Of a DNA stretch of 64,000 nucleotides, positions 23,214 to 35,298 are shown in pieces. Position 1 is the first letter of the stretch. The number at the start of each line of letters is the position of its first letter. The DNA is from Dichetophora obliterata. Its lineage: Eukaryota; Arthropoda; Insecta; Diptera; Sciomyzidae. Below the pieces are notes generated by a model. The model saw nothing but the letters and a program-made list of their open reading frames with translations. It made no database searches and was not told the origin of the DNA. The position numbers and the translations under genes are program-made. The stretch is from NCBI GenBank assembly GCA_963920525.1, contig OY986439.1:210293406-210357405 (forward strand). The letters are read 5' to 3'.

Positions 23214-25125
23214 CATTTCATTGGAAAACAAGAAACCCTGCAAACATTTGGAAGAGAAGTTGATTTGGCGAAGCACTTGCTATTCGCCCAAGGGTTCTTT
23301 AGAAGATGGATAGCTTGTCGATATCCCAAGCGATGAATGCGCGATTCAAGAAAAATCTTCCTTCGCTCATTTCGGCGAATGTTGGAAGATGGATCGCTTT
23401 TCGATCGCCCAAGCAATTAATGCGCGATTCAAGAAAAAATTCTTCAAAATCTTCCTTCGCTCATTTAGGTGAACTTTGAAAAATGGATCGCTTTTCGATC
23501 GTCCAAGCAATGAATGCGCGATTCAAGAAAAATCTTCAAAATCTTAATTCTCTCATTTCGGGGAACGTTGGAAGATGTATAGCTTTTCGATCGCCCAAGC
23601 GATTATTGCGCGATTCAAGAAGAAAAATTCTTCAAAATCTTCCTTCGCTCATTTCGGTGAACGTTGGAAAATGGATCGCTTTTCGATCGCCCAAGTGATT
23701 AGTGCGTAATTCAAGAAAAATCTTCAAAATCTTACTTCGCTAATTTTGGCGATCGCCTAAGCGATTAATGCGCGATTCAAGAAAAATCTTCAAAATATTC
23801 TTTCGCTCATTTCGGTGAACATTGGAAGATGGATGGGAGTTTCGATCGCCCAAGCGATGAATGCGTGATTCAAGAAAAATCTTCAAAATCTTCCTTCGCT
23901 CATTTTGGTGTTGGAACGTTGAAAGATGGATCGCTTTTCGATCGCCCAAGTGATTAAGGCGCGATTCAAGAAAAATCTTTAAAATCTTCCTTCGCTCATT
24001 TCGGTGAACGTTGGAAAATGGATCGCTTTTCGATCGCCTAAGCGATGAATGCGGGATTCAAGAAAAATCTTCAAAATTTTCCTTCGGTCATTTCAGCGCA
24101 CGTTGGAAGATGGATAGCTTTCGATCGCCCAAGCGATTAATGCGTGATTCAAAAAAATCTTCAAAATCTTCCTTCGCTCATTTTGGTGAACGTTGAAAAA
24201 TGGATCGCTTTTGGATCGCCCAAGCTTTGAATGCGCGATTCAATAAAAATTTTCAAAATCTTCCTTCGCTCATTTCGGGGAACGTTCGAAGATGTATCGC
24301 TTTTCGATCGCCCAAGTGATTAGTGCGCGATTCAAAAAATCTTCAAAATCTTGCTTCGCTTATTTCGGTTAACGTTGAAAAATAGATCGCTTTTCGATCG
24401 TCCAAGCGATGAATGTGTGATTCAAGGAAAATCTTCAAAATCTTTCTTCGCTCATTTCGGTGAACGTTGGAAGATGGATCGCCCAAGTTCTGAATGCGCG
24501 ATTCAAGAATAACCTTCAAAATCTTCCTTCTCTCATTTCGGTGAAGGTTAGAAGATGGATCGCTTTTCGATCGCCCAAGCGATTAGTGCGCGATTCAAGA
24601 AAAATATTCCTTTGCTCATTTCGGTGAAATTTGGAAAATGGATCGCTTTTCGATCGCCCAAACGATTAATGCGCGATTCAAGAAAAATATTCAAATTTTA
24701 CTTCGCTCATTTCGGTGAATATTGGAAGATGGGTAGCTTCTCGATCGCCCAAGTGATGATTGCGCGATGATCACCCAAGCGATTAATGCGCGATCCAAGA
24801 ATAATCTTCAAAATCTTCCTTCTCTCATTTTGGTGAACGTTGGAAGATGGATCGCTTTTCGATCGCCCGAGCGATTAATGCGCGATTCAAAAAATCTTCA
24901 AAATCTTCCTTCCCTCATTTCGGTGAACGTTAGAAGATGGATCGCTTTTCGATCGCCCAAGCGATTAATGCGCGATTCAAGAAAACTCTTCAAAATCTTC
25001 CTTCCCTCATTTCGGTGAACGTTGAAAGATGAATCGCTTTTCGATCGCTCCAGCGATTAGTGCGCGATTCAAAAAAACCTTCAAAATCTTCCTTTGCTCA
25101 TTCCGGTAATCGTTGGAAGACGACT
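23214..25125. repeat. Satellite array, ~92 bp unit, about 20 copies
   Basis: The unit reads GGAAGATGGATCGCTTTTCG, ATCGCCCAAGCGATTAATGC, GCGATTCAAGAAAAATCTTC, AAAATCTTCCTTCGCTCATT, TCGGTGAACGTT. It repeats from about 23214 to 25120 with indels and substitutions. It is GC-richer than its surroundings. Each copy carries an inverted pair ATCGCTT...AAGCGAT around a TCGATCGC core. Many near-93-bp copies preserve frame, so repetitive open frames appear on both strands (such as 24555-24770 plus, 23740-23949 minus). They lack a consistent start, length or conserved frame across the array. Confidence 0.9.
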
Positions 25126-25889
25126 TTTTTAAACATATTCAAATCGATCGTTGGAATATGAAGCAGGCTATTCTACATACTTCTCCCCTAAAAATAAGAC
25201 GGTGGGTGTGACCATCAAAAATTGTTTTTTAGAACAATTCCAAAAATCGTGATTGTGGGCTCCTGTAAGAGTGAAATGCAGGTGATGGGACCTCTGGATC
25301 ACGTCGGACTTCCGAGATCCAGACTTTTTTAAATTTGAATGTTGCGATCACCTACTCGTATTTACCTATTACATCGTAAGTTCGTAACGAGAAAAAAAAA
25401 ATTAAATTAAACTTTCTTAGTGCAAAATTGGTTGGTGATTTTGAAAAAAGTTTTAATTTTTGCGAGAAAATAGTTTTAAAAACGTTTTGGGTGGTCTTTA
25501 TAGGGGCAATCGGCTTTTAAACTGACATCTACAGGTTGTAGTTTTGTTAACACCCATAATTATTGTAAGTCAATGTCCAGAAAAACTAGTCAAAACTTAG
25601 AAGAGTACCAACTTTGAGGGTCTAGCTGAAACTTTATAGACGAGACAATTTAGTTTATATATTGGCTAATTTTGACATTTTTTCATTTTGGTATATTGTT
25701 GTATTTTGTGTCATTTCATTTAGTGATGCCATATGGACTCATCGTCCATAATGGGTTAATAGAGATAATAACACCTGGATGTGACATTAAGAATTATTGT
25801 TATTTTTGTAATAAGAACATATTTTATATCTCCTCCGCGGAAGCCCCTATAGAGGTAAATCAAAAGGTCCTGTGATTTTACTTGCAACA
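25126..25889. other. AT-rich intergenic DNA
   Basis: Spacer between the 92-bp satellite and the next diverged repeat. No gene or structured element is recognised. Confidence 0.4.
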
Positions 25890-26790
25890 CATCTCTGAAA
25901 CATCTCCTATTTGCTACCCCTCCAGAGGTTTCGCTACAAAAAAATAAAAAAATGTAAAAAATATTTCATATCTGTACCAAATTTATCCCTTCGTAAATTG
26001 CTATATTTTTCAATACCTAAATTTGACACTAGGGTCAAAAAGTCAAGACGGTTCTTTAATTTTTTCACTTTCAACATTGTTTTCGAACACACCTTATTCA
26101 ATATCTGCCACGCATCTTAGGATTCCCATACAAATATCACAAAAAATAAAATAGGATTCCCATACAAAAAATAAAAAAAGTGTCGGAAATAGTTTATATC
26201 TTTTCCAAAATGACCCCTAGAGGGAACATTTATTATCATTTAGAGGGTATGACATTTATAATTTGTAAAATTATTTTCCCTTATCAACACTTCCTCCAGA
26301 GACAACCATCCCCTATGTGCTGCCCTTCTGGGTGTCACCATACAAAAAAGTAAAAGATGTTCAAAATAGTTCATATCTCTTCCGATTTAACTTGTAGAGG
26401 TTTCAAGTCCGTAGGATGGTCGTATTATTTTTTCACCCTCAGCATTTCTTCAGATTCATTTCTCCCATTCTATACCTGCCACCCTTCTAGAGGTTCCCAT
26501 AAAAAAAACAGACAATGAAATAGTGTCAGAATCATTAAAAAAAAAACAATCACGGCCTGTTATTTTTAACCGACTTCAAAAAGGAGGAGGTTCTCAAGTT
26601 GGTTGGTTTTTTTTTACTCTCCACATTTATTTCAAAGACACCCATCCGCTATCTGCCACTTTTCTGGTGGATTTTTACTATAGTAATTCGAGGGTCCCGA
26701 TATCCCCGGAAGGTTGGCAGACAACGGATGGATGTCTTCGGAGGAAAGTAGGGGTGAAAAACTAATAGGGCCAGCTTATACATTTGAAAC
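25890..26790. repeat. Diverged ~165-200 bp repeat, about 5 copies
   Basis: A block of the form 'TATCTGCCACSCTTCTAGAGG' then TTCCCATACAAAAAATAAAA and AATAGTTYATATCTYTTCC recurs near 25905, 26110, 26310, 26480 and 26655. The end of the run (CCAGCTTATACATTTGA near 26771) resembles the repeat at 2806-3345. Confidence 0.5.
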
Positions 26791-27895
26791 CTATAGGGGC
26801 GGTGATATTTTTTTATCAACGATTTTAGGCACTTTTATTTTATGTATGGGGACTTTTTTTTTATTTCCCTTGGGTGATAATACCTACCGCCTTAAATTGC
26901 TTTAATTTTTCCCCAATAATTTTGATTGTATGATTTTCTTAATATTCCTGTTAAAAATTTATAAATATTGCGGATAGGTTTAAGTATACATAGGAATATA
27001 TTCTGAATGGTAAGGCTTAGGTGGCAGCTGGTCTTTATGCCGGCCCACTTAGACAAGATAATTGGTCCGGTGTGGTATTCAGAAAGAAAACAAGGAGTAA
27101 ACAAGTGTTTTGGCTTTACTTCAGGCAAATCAAGAGAATAAACGATCCACTCCACAAACTTTCCTACCTCCACCAACTACAGCTTTTTCTCGTAAATTGG
27201 TGTGTTTTAAAGATTAGAAATGATAAAAGAAACGGTAAGAGCGAAGAACGATGACTTAGCTGCGACCTCTGGATGACAGTCAAGCGCGCTACCACTAGAT
27301 TATCGAAACTGTCTACATAGATATTAAATATATTATGAGTAAATTAGGGAAATATTATTAAGTTATGACAGCTACTTCCATAATATAACCCTTCCACGAA
27401 AAAAATTGTGCATTAAAAACTGACTGAGATAGTTAGGACGAAACAGTGATGCCGCAAGCTAGGTACTATTGTACTTATTGAGGTACACTTTTACTCCCGC
27501 CAGTACGAAAATACGCCTTTTTTATAAAGGGTACATTTTTTAATTTGGAAATTGTTTCTCTTTTATAAATTTGGTTTCTAAATAAATTTGATATCTATTT
27601 ACATAAGTTACTAACCTTTACAGTGTGTAGTACAGTGTGCAGGAGCCCTTAACTAAAAAGTGCTACCAATAAAAAAATCTATAATTTCTAGCTGCTCGTC
27701 TCTGGCTGTTCGTCTCAAGCTTCCCGTCTTTGTCCTTACGTTACTTTTTGTCAGAGATATTTTTAGATCACAAAATTTATTGATTTTAATTGGAATTAGC
27801 TTGAAGGAGATTACATTTGTTTTGATAATTAAAACACGCATTATTGCTTTTAAAATTAGAAAAGTACGTTTTTTTACCATAAGTAAAAACTTAAC
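26791..27895. other. Intergenic DNA with a decayed tRNA-like head
   Basis: No gene is seen. On the minus strand, 27250-27305 resembles the D and anticodon arms of a tRNA (AATCTAGTGGTAGCGCGCTT then CTGTCAT in the loop position) without a T arm. Several copies of a RGTACRTTTTT motif lie between 27480 and 28255. Confidence 0.4.
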
Positions 27896-28169
27896 AATAG
27901 GTATTCCCGATTCAGTGCACTACCAGTGCAGTTGAGGACTTGAGGACATATGCACTTTACAAAAACAAAGTACACGTTCGTCAAAAATCTGCACAAGTGC
28001 TTTTCTACTGTAGCCTCAAACTTGAGGACTTAAGCAGTTGTGCCGTTGTTCACATTGAAAAATATTGAAAGCTTTGAAAAAGTGATAATAGTTCACGAAA
28101 ACCTAACTGCACAAATGCAAAAGTCCTCAACTGCAAATGCAAGTGCACTGCATCTTGAATACCCCTATT
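27896..28169. mobile_element. 274-bp MITE with ~48-bp terminal inverted repeats
   Basis: The left end AATAGGTATTCCCGATTCAG, then TGCACT and GCAGTTGAGGACTT, is matched in reverse complement by AAGTCCTCAACTGCAAATGC ... GTGCACTGCATCTTGAATAC CCCTATT at the right end. No protein coding is present. Flanking bases do not show a secure target duplication, so the superfamily is unassigned. Confidence 0.75.
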
Positions 28170-29020
28170 TATTTTTTAATAAGATTTTGGTTTAAAAAGT
28201 ACGTTCTAAGTCAAAGAGGTACATTTTTCTCAATCAAAAAGGTACACTTTAAAATTCTCTATGGCATCGCTGGAACGAAAGTGATTGCCTCCGTAAAATA
28301 CATTTGACACGCCTCCTTTAAAAAGTTGACGTTATAGATAAAAACTATAAAAAAGTTAGTTCTGGTTCTGGGCAATATTGTAAGATGGAATTTGGTTTTC
28401 AGCTCTAAATAAATGGGTGCAATAAATGTATAATGATACAACTTTTGTCTTGAACGAGTTTTTCCAGGAACATTCTGTACATGAAGGTTTTTACCAAAAA
28501 CAAAATGAAAAAGTGTCCGCTCAAAGAAAATTAGGTAGAAAGATGGGGTTAATGGGTATGGCATGGTGGGTATTATATGAATATGGTGTAAGGGATATGG
28601 TAAATGTCTATAGTATGATAGGCTTGGAATGATATTTTTGAATATCATTCATTATTTTTAATGAATATAGTATGGTGAGAGAGGTATGGTATGATGGGTG
28701 TGAAATGATGTTACGGAATAATAAATATGGTAGAAGCCTGTAGCCAAAGAACGTCAGGGGTCAAACCTCTTCCATAGATTTCCAAGGTATAGTTACAAAA
28801 AGTTAATACAAATAAAAATATTAACAAAAACTAATTAAAAAATTAGGAAAAAAACTAATTAACAAAAACTTAAAACCTAGCTAGTTTTAAGAAACTTAAG
28901 CAAGCTATAGCTTACCTAAAGCAATATCAATTTCTATGCTTAATTCCTATACTTGCATTAGTTAGTATTCTCCCCACACAATTTTATTATGATTCTCCCC
29001 ACACACCAACCTGCTAATTC
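28170..29020. other. Intergenic DNA with GGTATG-rich stretch
   Basis: Between about 28550 and 28720 the motif TATGGTA/GGTATG recurs irregularly (for example ATGGTGTAAGGGATATGG, GAGGTATGGTATGATGGGTG), which looks like a decayed simple repeat. No gene is visible. Confidence 0.4.
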
Positions 29021-29023
29021 TAA

Positions 29024-29247
29024 TGCTTGGTTTTTACTACGTCATTTTCAGTGGTCAGTTCTTGTCAATCAAATTGAAAATAACAACATGTTGACATTTT
29101 TTTTTAACTTTGGCAATCTTGGAAAATGAAAAACAATTAAATTATTAAATAGAGCTATGCAGAAAATTTTCTAGAGTTTTATTAAGGTGATATTTCAGGT
29201 GATAAACTTTTGCATTGTCCTAAAAATGACATAGTGAAAACCAAGCA
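29024..29247. mobile_element. 224-bp PIF/Harbinger-like MITE, copy 1 (TSD TAA)
   Basis: Terminal inverted repeats are TGCTTGGTTTTTACTACGTC and GACATAGTGAAAACCAAGCA. The element is flanked by TAA at 29021-29023 and 29248-29250. The interior carries CAGTGGTCAGTT, AAATAACAACATGTTGACA and AAGGTGATATTTCA. A second copy in the opposite orientation lies at 36473-36698. A 3-bp TWA duplication is typical of PIF/Harbinger elements, which is the basis for the class. Confidence 0.85.
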
Positions 29248-29250
29248 TAA

Positions 29251-31290
29251 GTGTGCTTCTCGTTGCATTCCTCTACACTAACAAAACTTTTTGTACTTTC
29301 GTGCTTTTTGAAGCAAATTTGTACACTTTTTTTTTAATTTTAACATATTTGCACTTAGTTCTTTATCATTTTTTTAATGCTGTCGGAGCACATTTTCTAT
29401 TGATAAAAAAATTCGCACGCGCTGTTGCTTCATATACATGCCGCATGTGCAATTTTTGTTTTGTTTTTTGCTGCTTTTGAATTTAAATTACATAATATGA
29501 GCTGCACAAAGACAACATTACATAAAAAAATGTTAAAAATATGCAATTGAAAATCATGACATTTTTCAAAACGATTTAGTGCTTGGCATCAATAATTACA
29601 AAATAAATAAAAATAATGTTAATGAAAGATGACACGTTACGGAGGCATATATTTCTATACTAAAGACTTATTCTTTTTATATCAGGTACCATTGTAGTCA
29701 CAACATTGTATTTAATCGTTCATTTTGTAGTATGAATTGTATATAACTTTATTGTTTTAATAAAAGAAATTATGTTAATAGGTAGCTGAATGTTCAAGGA
29801 CGTACATTGACGGCACCTCATGTTGTTTAGTGCTGTGTCAACAGAGCGATTCTTACGATCTTTGTCATTCTTTTTGGTAATCTTGGAAGCACGTCTAAAG
29901 ACGTGTCTCAAATATCAACAAAATTCCGCTTGCATTTATTTTGTTTTTTACTTTAATTAATGTTTCAAAGCATTTAGCGAAAAAAAGCAAAATATTTTTT
30001 TTTTATTATGATTGTTTTGCAACTTCTTTTAAAGACAAATACAGAAGGTCTTCATATCACTTAGAAAACCTTTGTTAAGATTGCCTGTAGGTATGCCATC
30101 GTAATAAGCCATTAAAAGGGGCTCTAATAAACCATAAGTGGGCAGCTCCGCACACGCGTTCTTTACTCATATCAGTGGGTAAAATCAGAGAGATTACTGA
30201 AATAAAGGAATATAACAGCAATACGATCGCTGTGCGCACGCGTCTGAAAGCAAGTTTAACTGGTATCTTCTACTCGTTCTTAAGGAAAGAAACAGTAAGT
30301 CAAAAGTGTGCTCAAAAAGAAAAACAAATGCGACTCCATAGCATAGAAGTAAGGGATATACATAAGTAGGAAAAAAAAAGCATTGCAAACGTACCTCCTG
30401 GCAAGGTGAACAGGTATGAATGTCAATGCAAAAACACCAACATAAGTTTTGATTTACGAGCTCGGAATACAAGCCATAGCAATAATATCGCAAATAGCAT
30501 CAACTAAACTTAAGAGGGCAGAAAATAAACTTGAACGAACGGAAGGAAGCAACTATTTATATTCAAAGTAAAAAACAAAGTTAAGGAGCTAAAGTTTTCT
30601 AGTGTTTAAATTTGAAGAATGTTAGCCTAGTATGCTTAAACAATAGCTTTCAATGCTTCAAAAATAATGCTCCAAACAACGAAGCAAACGGTTTAAGATA
30701 TCTACAAGCAAGAGATGGATAAGAAAGAAGGATAGCCTTTCTTTAACATATCATATATAGAGTAGGCAGCCAATAGTGGAGATAGTGTTTTTAAAGACAC
30801 CGCATCTTCTGGATTCAAGACTTGAATATAATAATATTTGTAACAAGAACTGTTACAAAAATATATTTGAACATGTTGTATACAAACTGACGTACTTTTT
30901 CTAAAACATGCTTAAGAAAATAGTCCATAAATGTGAAAAATAGTTCCCATTGAAATAACTGTCATAAAATAAAGATCAATGAAATAAGCTCAAGGAGAAA
31001 TGAAATCACATTTAAGCTAAACAAAAAATTAAAAAACTTTCAATTGATAAAAATAAACCCCTAAATTAAAAACGAAAAATGTCCCAATCAAATAACGCCT
31101 AATGAAATAACTCGCAACGATAAAATATTCAACGAAATAACTTCCAAGATATATGCAATAATTGTCTAGAGAAATTAAATAATTTCCAATTTAAGTGAAT
31201 AATAATTTCTGTGAGCAATGAAATAATCGAAAAATATTAAATTTTTTTAAATTTAATCTTAAATATACTATAAAATGTTATAGAAATATA
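29251..31290. other. AT-rich intergenic DNA
   Basis: No gene, RNA or structured repeat recognised. Small open frames near 29253, 30175 (plus) and 30194 (minus) lack motifs. Confidence 0.4.
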
Positions 31291-31405
31291 ATACAATATA
31301 ATGTATTATTATATAATATAATACAATATAATGCATTATTATATAATATAATACAATATAATGTATTATTATATTATATAATACAATATAAAAATATAAT
31401 GTAAT
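31291..31405. repeat. 30-bp AT-only tandem repeat, ~3.5 copies
   Basis: The unit ATACAATATAATGTATTATT plus ATATAATATA starts at exactly 31291, 31321, 31351 and 31381, with only a few substitutions between the first three. The fourth copy decays after 10 bp. Confidence 0.85.
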
Positions 31406-31614
31406 ATTTCTAATACAACTAAAGCATATACCCGATGTAGCACTAGTTACCTTCTTTCGATGCTCCCAATTTTTCTTTTAATATCTATATGTTAGCCAAT
31501 TCATTACCACCAATCTCTTTATACATAACTTTCTGCTCGACAGCATACGCTTACTCCCAGTGGCAAATGTGCACATAACGTTAATTATTATTTCTTAAAT
31601 ACAATGTGGCTGCG

Positions 31615-32327
31615 AGGCCTCCAACGCCTGTATACAATTCTGAATTATGCTTGTTCGGGAATGGCCACTAAAACACTGATGACATCTACCTTACACAGTA
31701 AGCGTCGATGGGAGTATACACAAGATCGGTGAGAACAAAAAAATTGCGCACAAAATTGGAGAGAACAAAAACAATTGAACGGAAATCCTCTCTACGCCAA
31801 AACACAACGAAATCGAAAGAGAACGCACCAAAAAGAAGCAAATTATGCCACAAATTATTTTGACAATAATATTAACAATTTAATGAACGAATCTATTATC
31901 TTTTATGGAGCATTTCTGAACTAATATTTAACAACACTTAGCTGTTTTATGCATAAAACTCTGTTCTAGTTTAAACATAAGGATTTAAAATTTTCACAAA
32001 CACATTTCAGTGCAAAACTTAATGTTAGAAGGCACGATGTTGCTACACAGACCTATAAACCAGCTTGTAAAAATTTGTCGGTGATGACATTGTAGTGCAG
32101 AACTGTAAGCGAAAACAAAATCTCACTTCTTGTTTGTGCTCACATTATTTTCTTTTCATTGTTCAAACAACAGTTTGACTTCATTTGTCTCTGTAGCTGC
32201 ATCGTGTCTTGTGCAAACTTAGTCCCATTGTCGCTTACTGTGTAACGTAGATGTCATCAATGTTTAAGCGGCCATGACCGAACAACTGTAATTCAGAATT
32301 GTATACAGGCGTTAGAGGCCTCGCAGC
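31615..32327. mobile_element. ~713-bp foldback element nested in a transposon arm
   Basis: The left arm TGCGAGGCCTCCAACGCCTG, TATACAATTCTGAATTATGC ... GATGACATCTACCTTACACA GTAAGCG is mirrored on the right by CGCTTACTGTGTAACGTAGA, TGTCATCAATGTTTAAGCGG ... GTATACAGGCGTTAGAGGCC TCGCA. Inverted repeats are about 95-100 bp. The intact right arm of the host transposon reads straight through the equivalent point, which places the insertion precisely. Only 'GC' is duplicated at the junction. Confidence 0.8.
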
Positions 32328-32519
32328 TCGCGGTGTGCTGGAAGCAACTTTTATTCAACCTGAAATGTCGACGCAATCTGAGTATGCAGATGTTTGAAGA
32401 ACAGTATATAGACGCAGAATTTATCGTTTTTAAAATCCTATAAGTTCGTTTAAGGGGGTGAATCGATTTTTTGTAGTAAACAAATCGATTTTTTTTTATA
32501 TCATAGTAAAACAATTATA

Positions 32520-34020
32520 AAATATGTCCTCAAAGTTTAAAAAACGATTTAATTTCAAATATTTGCAATTTAAGAAACAAAAAATTCCATTTAGTAATAG
32601 ATCCGGTAAGCGATTGTCTGTTGTTATAAATCCAAAAGAGCAAAAAAGTATAATTTAAAAAAAAAATATATTAAGATAATATTATGAGAAATTCAGGCAC
32701 AAGCGTCAAACAAACGAGAAATGTTGCTAATTTTATTCGAAGTAGAAAAAGTTGAAATTCGATTTCACAAAATTACGCCTCACATGCTACGTAAAAAGTT
32801 AACACTCTGAAAAATGTTTGCAAAACTTATGATTAACTTATAATAAATCAAAAGAAATTCAATCCATGGTATGGACTGATGCATCTGAGTTAAAATAAGC
32901 GGTTTTGGAGGCTCGCAATTTCAGAGGAAACTATGATGAATGTAATGGCTGACGAAGGACAAGGCTTTTTTAAAATTAGTTTAACAATGCTTCCAGAAAA
33001 TTATTCTTCAGCGTACCTAGTTGAAGATGAAATCGATAAACATTTTAATTAAAAGCTATACAATAAATAAGGCAATGCAAACAAAGAAACAGAATTGACA
33101 AGTGTAAAACGGTTACCAATGCTGTGTATTGTCCCAAACATACAGAATCTTAAAGTAATATTTCTACTTTGTTCGATTTAACAAAAATCAATGAAAGACC
33201 CTGCAGATTTACTGCTGACTTTAAATTAATTTTAATTGTCAATGGTCTAATGCTGCATGTCTATGCTCATATTGCTTTGCTAGCTTACAAAATTTAAAAG
33301 AACTGAATCAAAAAGAACAATCTTTCAAACTTTAATAAAGTTTCTTCTCTTGATTCGGATAAAAAAAGAGGTAAAGTGTGTCATAGCACTATGAATCCAC
33401 CTTTGCTAAAAAAAGTGATGATGTTTGCTTTATCCAAAAGTGTATTATTCTGGAATTACATGTAATGCAGGGATTTGTCAATCACTTGTTTTGAGATGGA
33501 TTAGTTCCAATCCTCAGTAGAGAAAAGGCACTGATCTGGCCAATAAAACTTTCTTTGCGAAACAGTAGCAGTCATTGCTTCAAACTATCTTTGCGAAACA
33601 GTTGAAAGCAATGCCTGCTGTACCCTTTTGAAAAACGCAGATAAGTTAAATGATCCTGACATATATCAAAACATTGGAAATTTACGATTAGTTCTGTTCA
33701 TTAACGCTCTCAAAGCTATGAACAAGATAATTAACTGTGGCTTTTCTACTCAAAAGGGTGATAATCTTTAAGAGTATATTAAAATATTTAAAAAAATTTT
33801 AAAGCTACAGAACTTTCCAATACATTGAAAGTACTCATTGTCTGGAGTACCTAAATAGAGATGGACTCGATATCTGGTCTGAACAAGCAGGGGAATCCAT
33901 TCACAAGTAATTTTTAAAACATTGGAATCGAAGAAAAGTTAGTTCAATGAATAATGCAGCATATTTACGAAAGTTGCAGGAAGCAGTTGTTGCTTTTTCA
34001 TCTCTAATTATGTAAATATT
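32520..34020 (+). pseudogene. Broken coding debris inside the TIR transposon
   Basis: Several short segments read as protein in different frames with many stops. Examples are YQNIGNLRLVLFINALKAMN near 33663 and DIWSEQAGESIH near 33871 followed by an 'FLKHWNRRK'-type stretch. The SEQAGESIH/W-R-K arrangement resembles the C-terminal part of transposase-like proteins dispersed in insect genomes, which I cannot assign to a named superfamily. No intact frame remains, so the element is non-autonomous. Confidence 0.5.
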
Positions 34021-34572
34021 AAAGTCATTACAAAATGAAGAAAATAGTATTACAGGTGATAAAGGCAAACATTATATAACTAGTTTACTTCATAATTTAT
34101 AATTATTTGCTTTTTTGGATTTATAAAAACACATGTTTTCTTACCGGATCCAAGATTGAATTTTTTCATTTATGAAATTGTAAATATGTGAAGTTATATC
34201 CTTTTTTAAGCATTGAGTACATATTCTTTAATTGTTTTACTACCTACTTATGATATAAAATAAAAACGATTTTCTTACTATAAAAAATCGATTAACCCCC
34301 TTAAACGAACTCATAGGATTTTGAAAACACTGACTTCTGGATCTATAGATGGTTCTTCAAACATCTGCATACTCAGATTGCGTCGACATTTCAGGTTGAA
34401 TAAAAGTTGCTTCCTGCACACCGTGAGCTACATTGCATTTAAGAAATAATTAGTTATGTCATGTGTCCACTTACCACTGGGAAGTTAAAGTGTTAAAGCG
34501 GTTGTTGGGGAAGGCCTCTTTCACATTTTCTATAATTTATTTTTAGTTAATAACGACGGAGAGTAGATTAAC

Positions 34573-34713
34573 CCCTTTATTTTGTGTAACGAAAATGCAC
34601 ACCAACGACAAGCAAGACAAAAGAAGCAATACTTTTTTCTATGCAAAATTCTATTGCTTCTCGTGTCTTGCGTGTCGTTGGTGTTTCTTTTCGTTATACA
34701 AAATAAAGCGGTA
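34573..34713. mobile_element. ~140-bp palindromic foldback element
   Basis: CCTTTATTTTGTGTAACGAA, AATGCACACCAACGACAAGC, AAGACAAAAGAAGCAATA is followed after a ~20 bp loop by its near-perfect reverse complement (TATTGCTTCTCGTGTCTTGC ... TTCGTTATACAAAATAAAGC). The whole segment can form one hairpin. No coding content. Confidence 0.8.
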
Positions 34714-35298
34714 AACTTTCATATACTATCGTATATAAATCCAAAGATAACTCATAAATAAATCATAAACCATTCGAGTTTTAACGGAAGTACACCGTCC
34801 TTTCAGTGTCTTTACTTTTTTCAGTAAATGACTAGTGAATGGTGTCTTCGTAGCAAATTTTAATGCTCTATCGTTTAAAGTTCAAGACATTTAAAAAAAA
34901 AAAACGAATATTCGAGTTTTATGGGAGATGTCACTCCACCTCTTTTTTAATGTCAATTAGCTTGTTCCTGAAAAAAATGTTAGTAAATAAAGGCTTCATA
35001 CCAAAATGCTATGCTCTATCATGTAAAGTTTTAGAGCTAACTAAAACCAAAAATGATTCTAGTTGTATGGGAGGTGTCACTCCTTTTTTCAATCTTCATA
35101 AATTGGTTTTCACTAACTAAGATGGTTCAGCATTGTCCAAGATTTTCAAAAATTGATTTCATTTAATTGACAACTGACCATTGAAAATGATACAGTGCAA
35201 AACATCCTTAAACTACGATATAACTTTAAAAGAAAACTTTATATAACCTACATAAGATTTATTTTTAAAAAAAAAAGTTTTGTGTAAATTTTTACAAC

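Larger units (their letters stand above)
31553..34484. mobile_element. TIR DNA transposon (~2.2 kb) with an insertion in its left arm
   Basis: The outer ends CCCAGTGGCAAATGTGCACA (31553) and the reverse complement of the right end, CCCAGTGGTAAGTGGACACA (to 34484), begin inverted repeats of about 260 bp. They continue through TTATTTCTTAAATACAATGT, GGAAGCAACTTTTATTCAAC, CTGAAATGTCGACGCAATCT, GAGTATGCAGATG and the AGTTCGTTTAAGGGGG block. The left arm is split at about 31615-32327 by a separate foldback element. The interior (about 32520-34020) holds broken plus-strand coding debris. CAGTGG ends would fit a hAT-like element, but I could not find an 8-bp duplication, so the superfamily is open. 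Confidence 0.8.

Noticed and set aside
23483..25018. Repetitive open frames with 'RSPKRLMRDS'-type peptides
   Set aside because: They come from the ~92-bp satellite, appear on both strands, and are broken by indels; no frame runs the length of the array.
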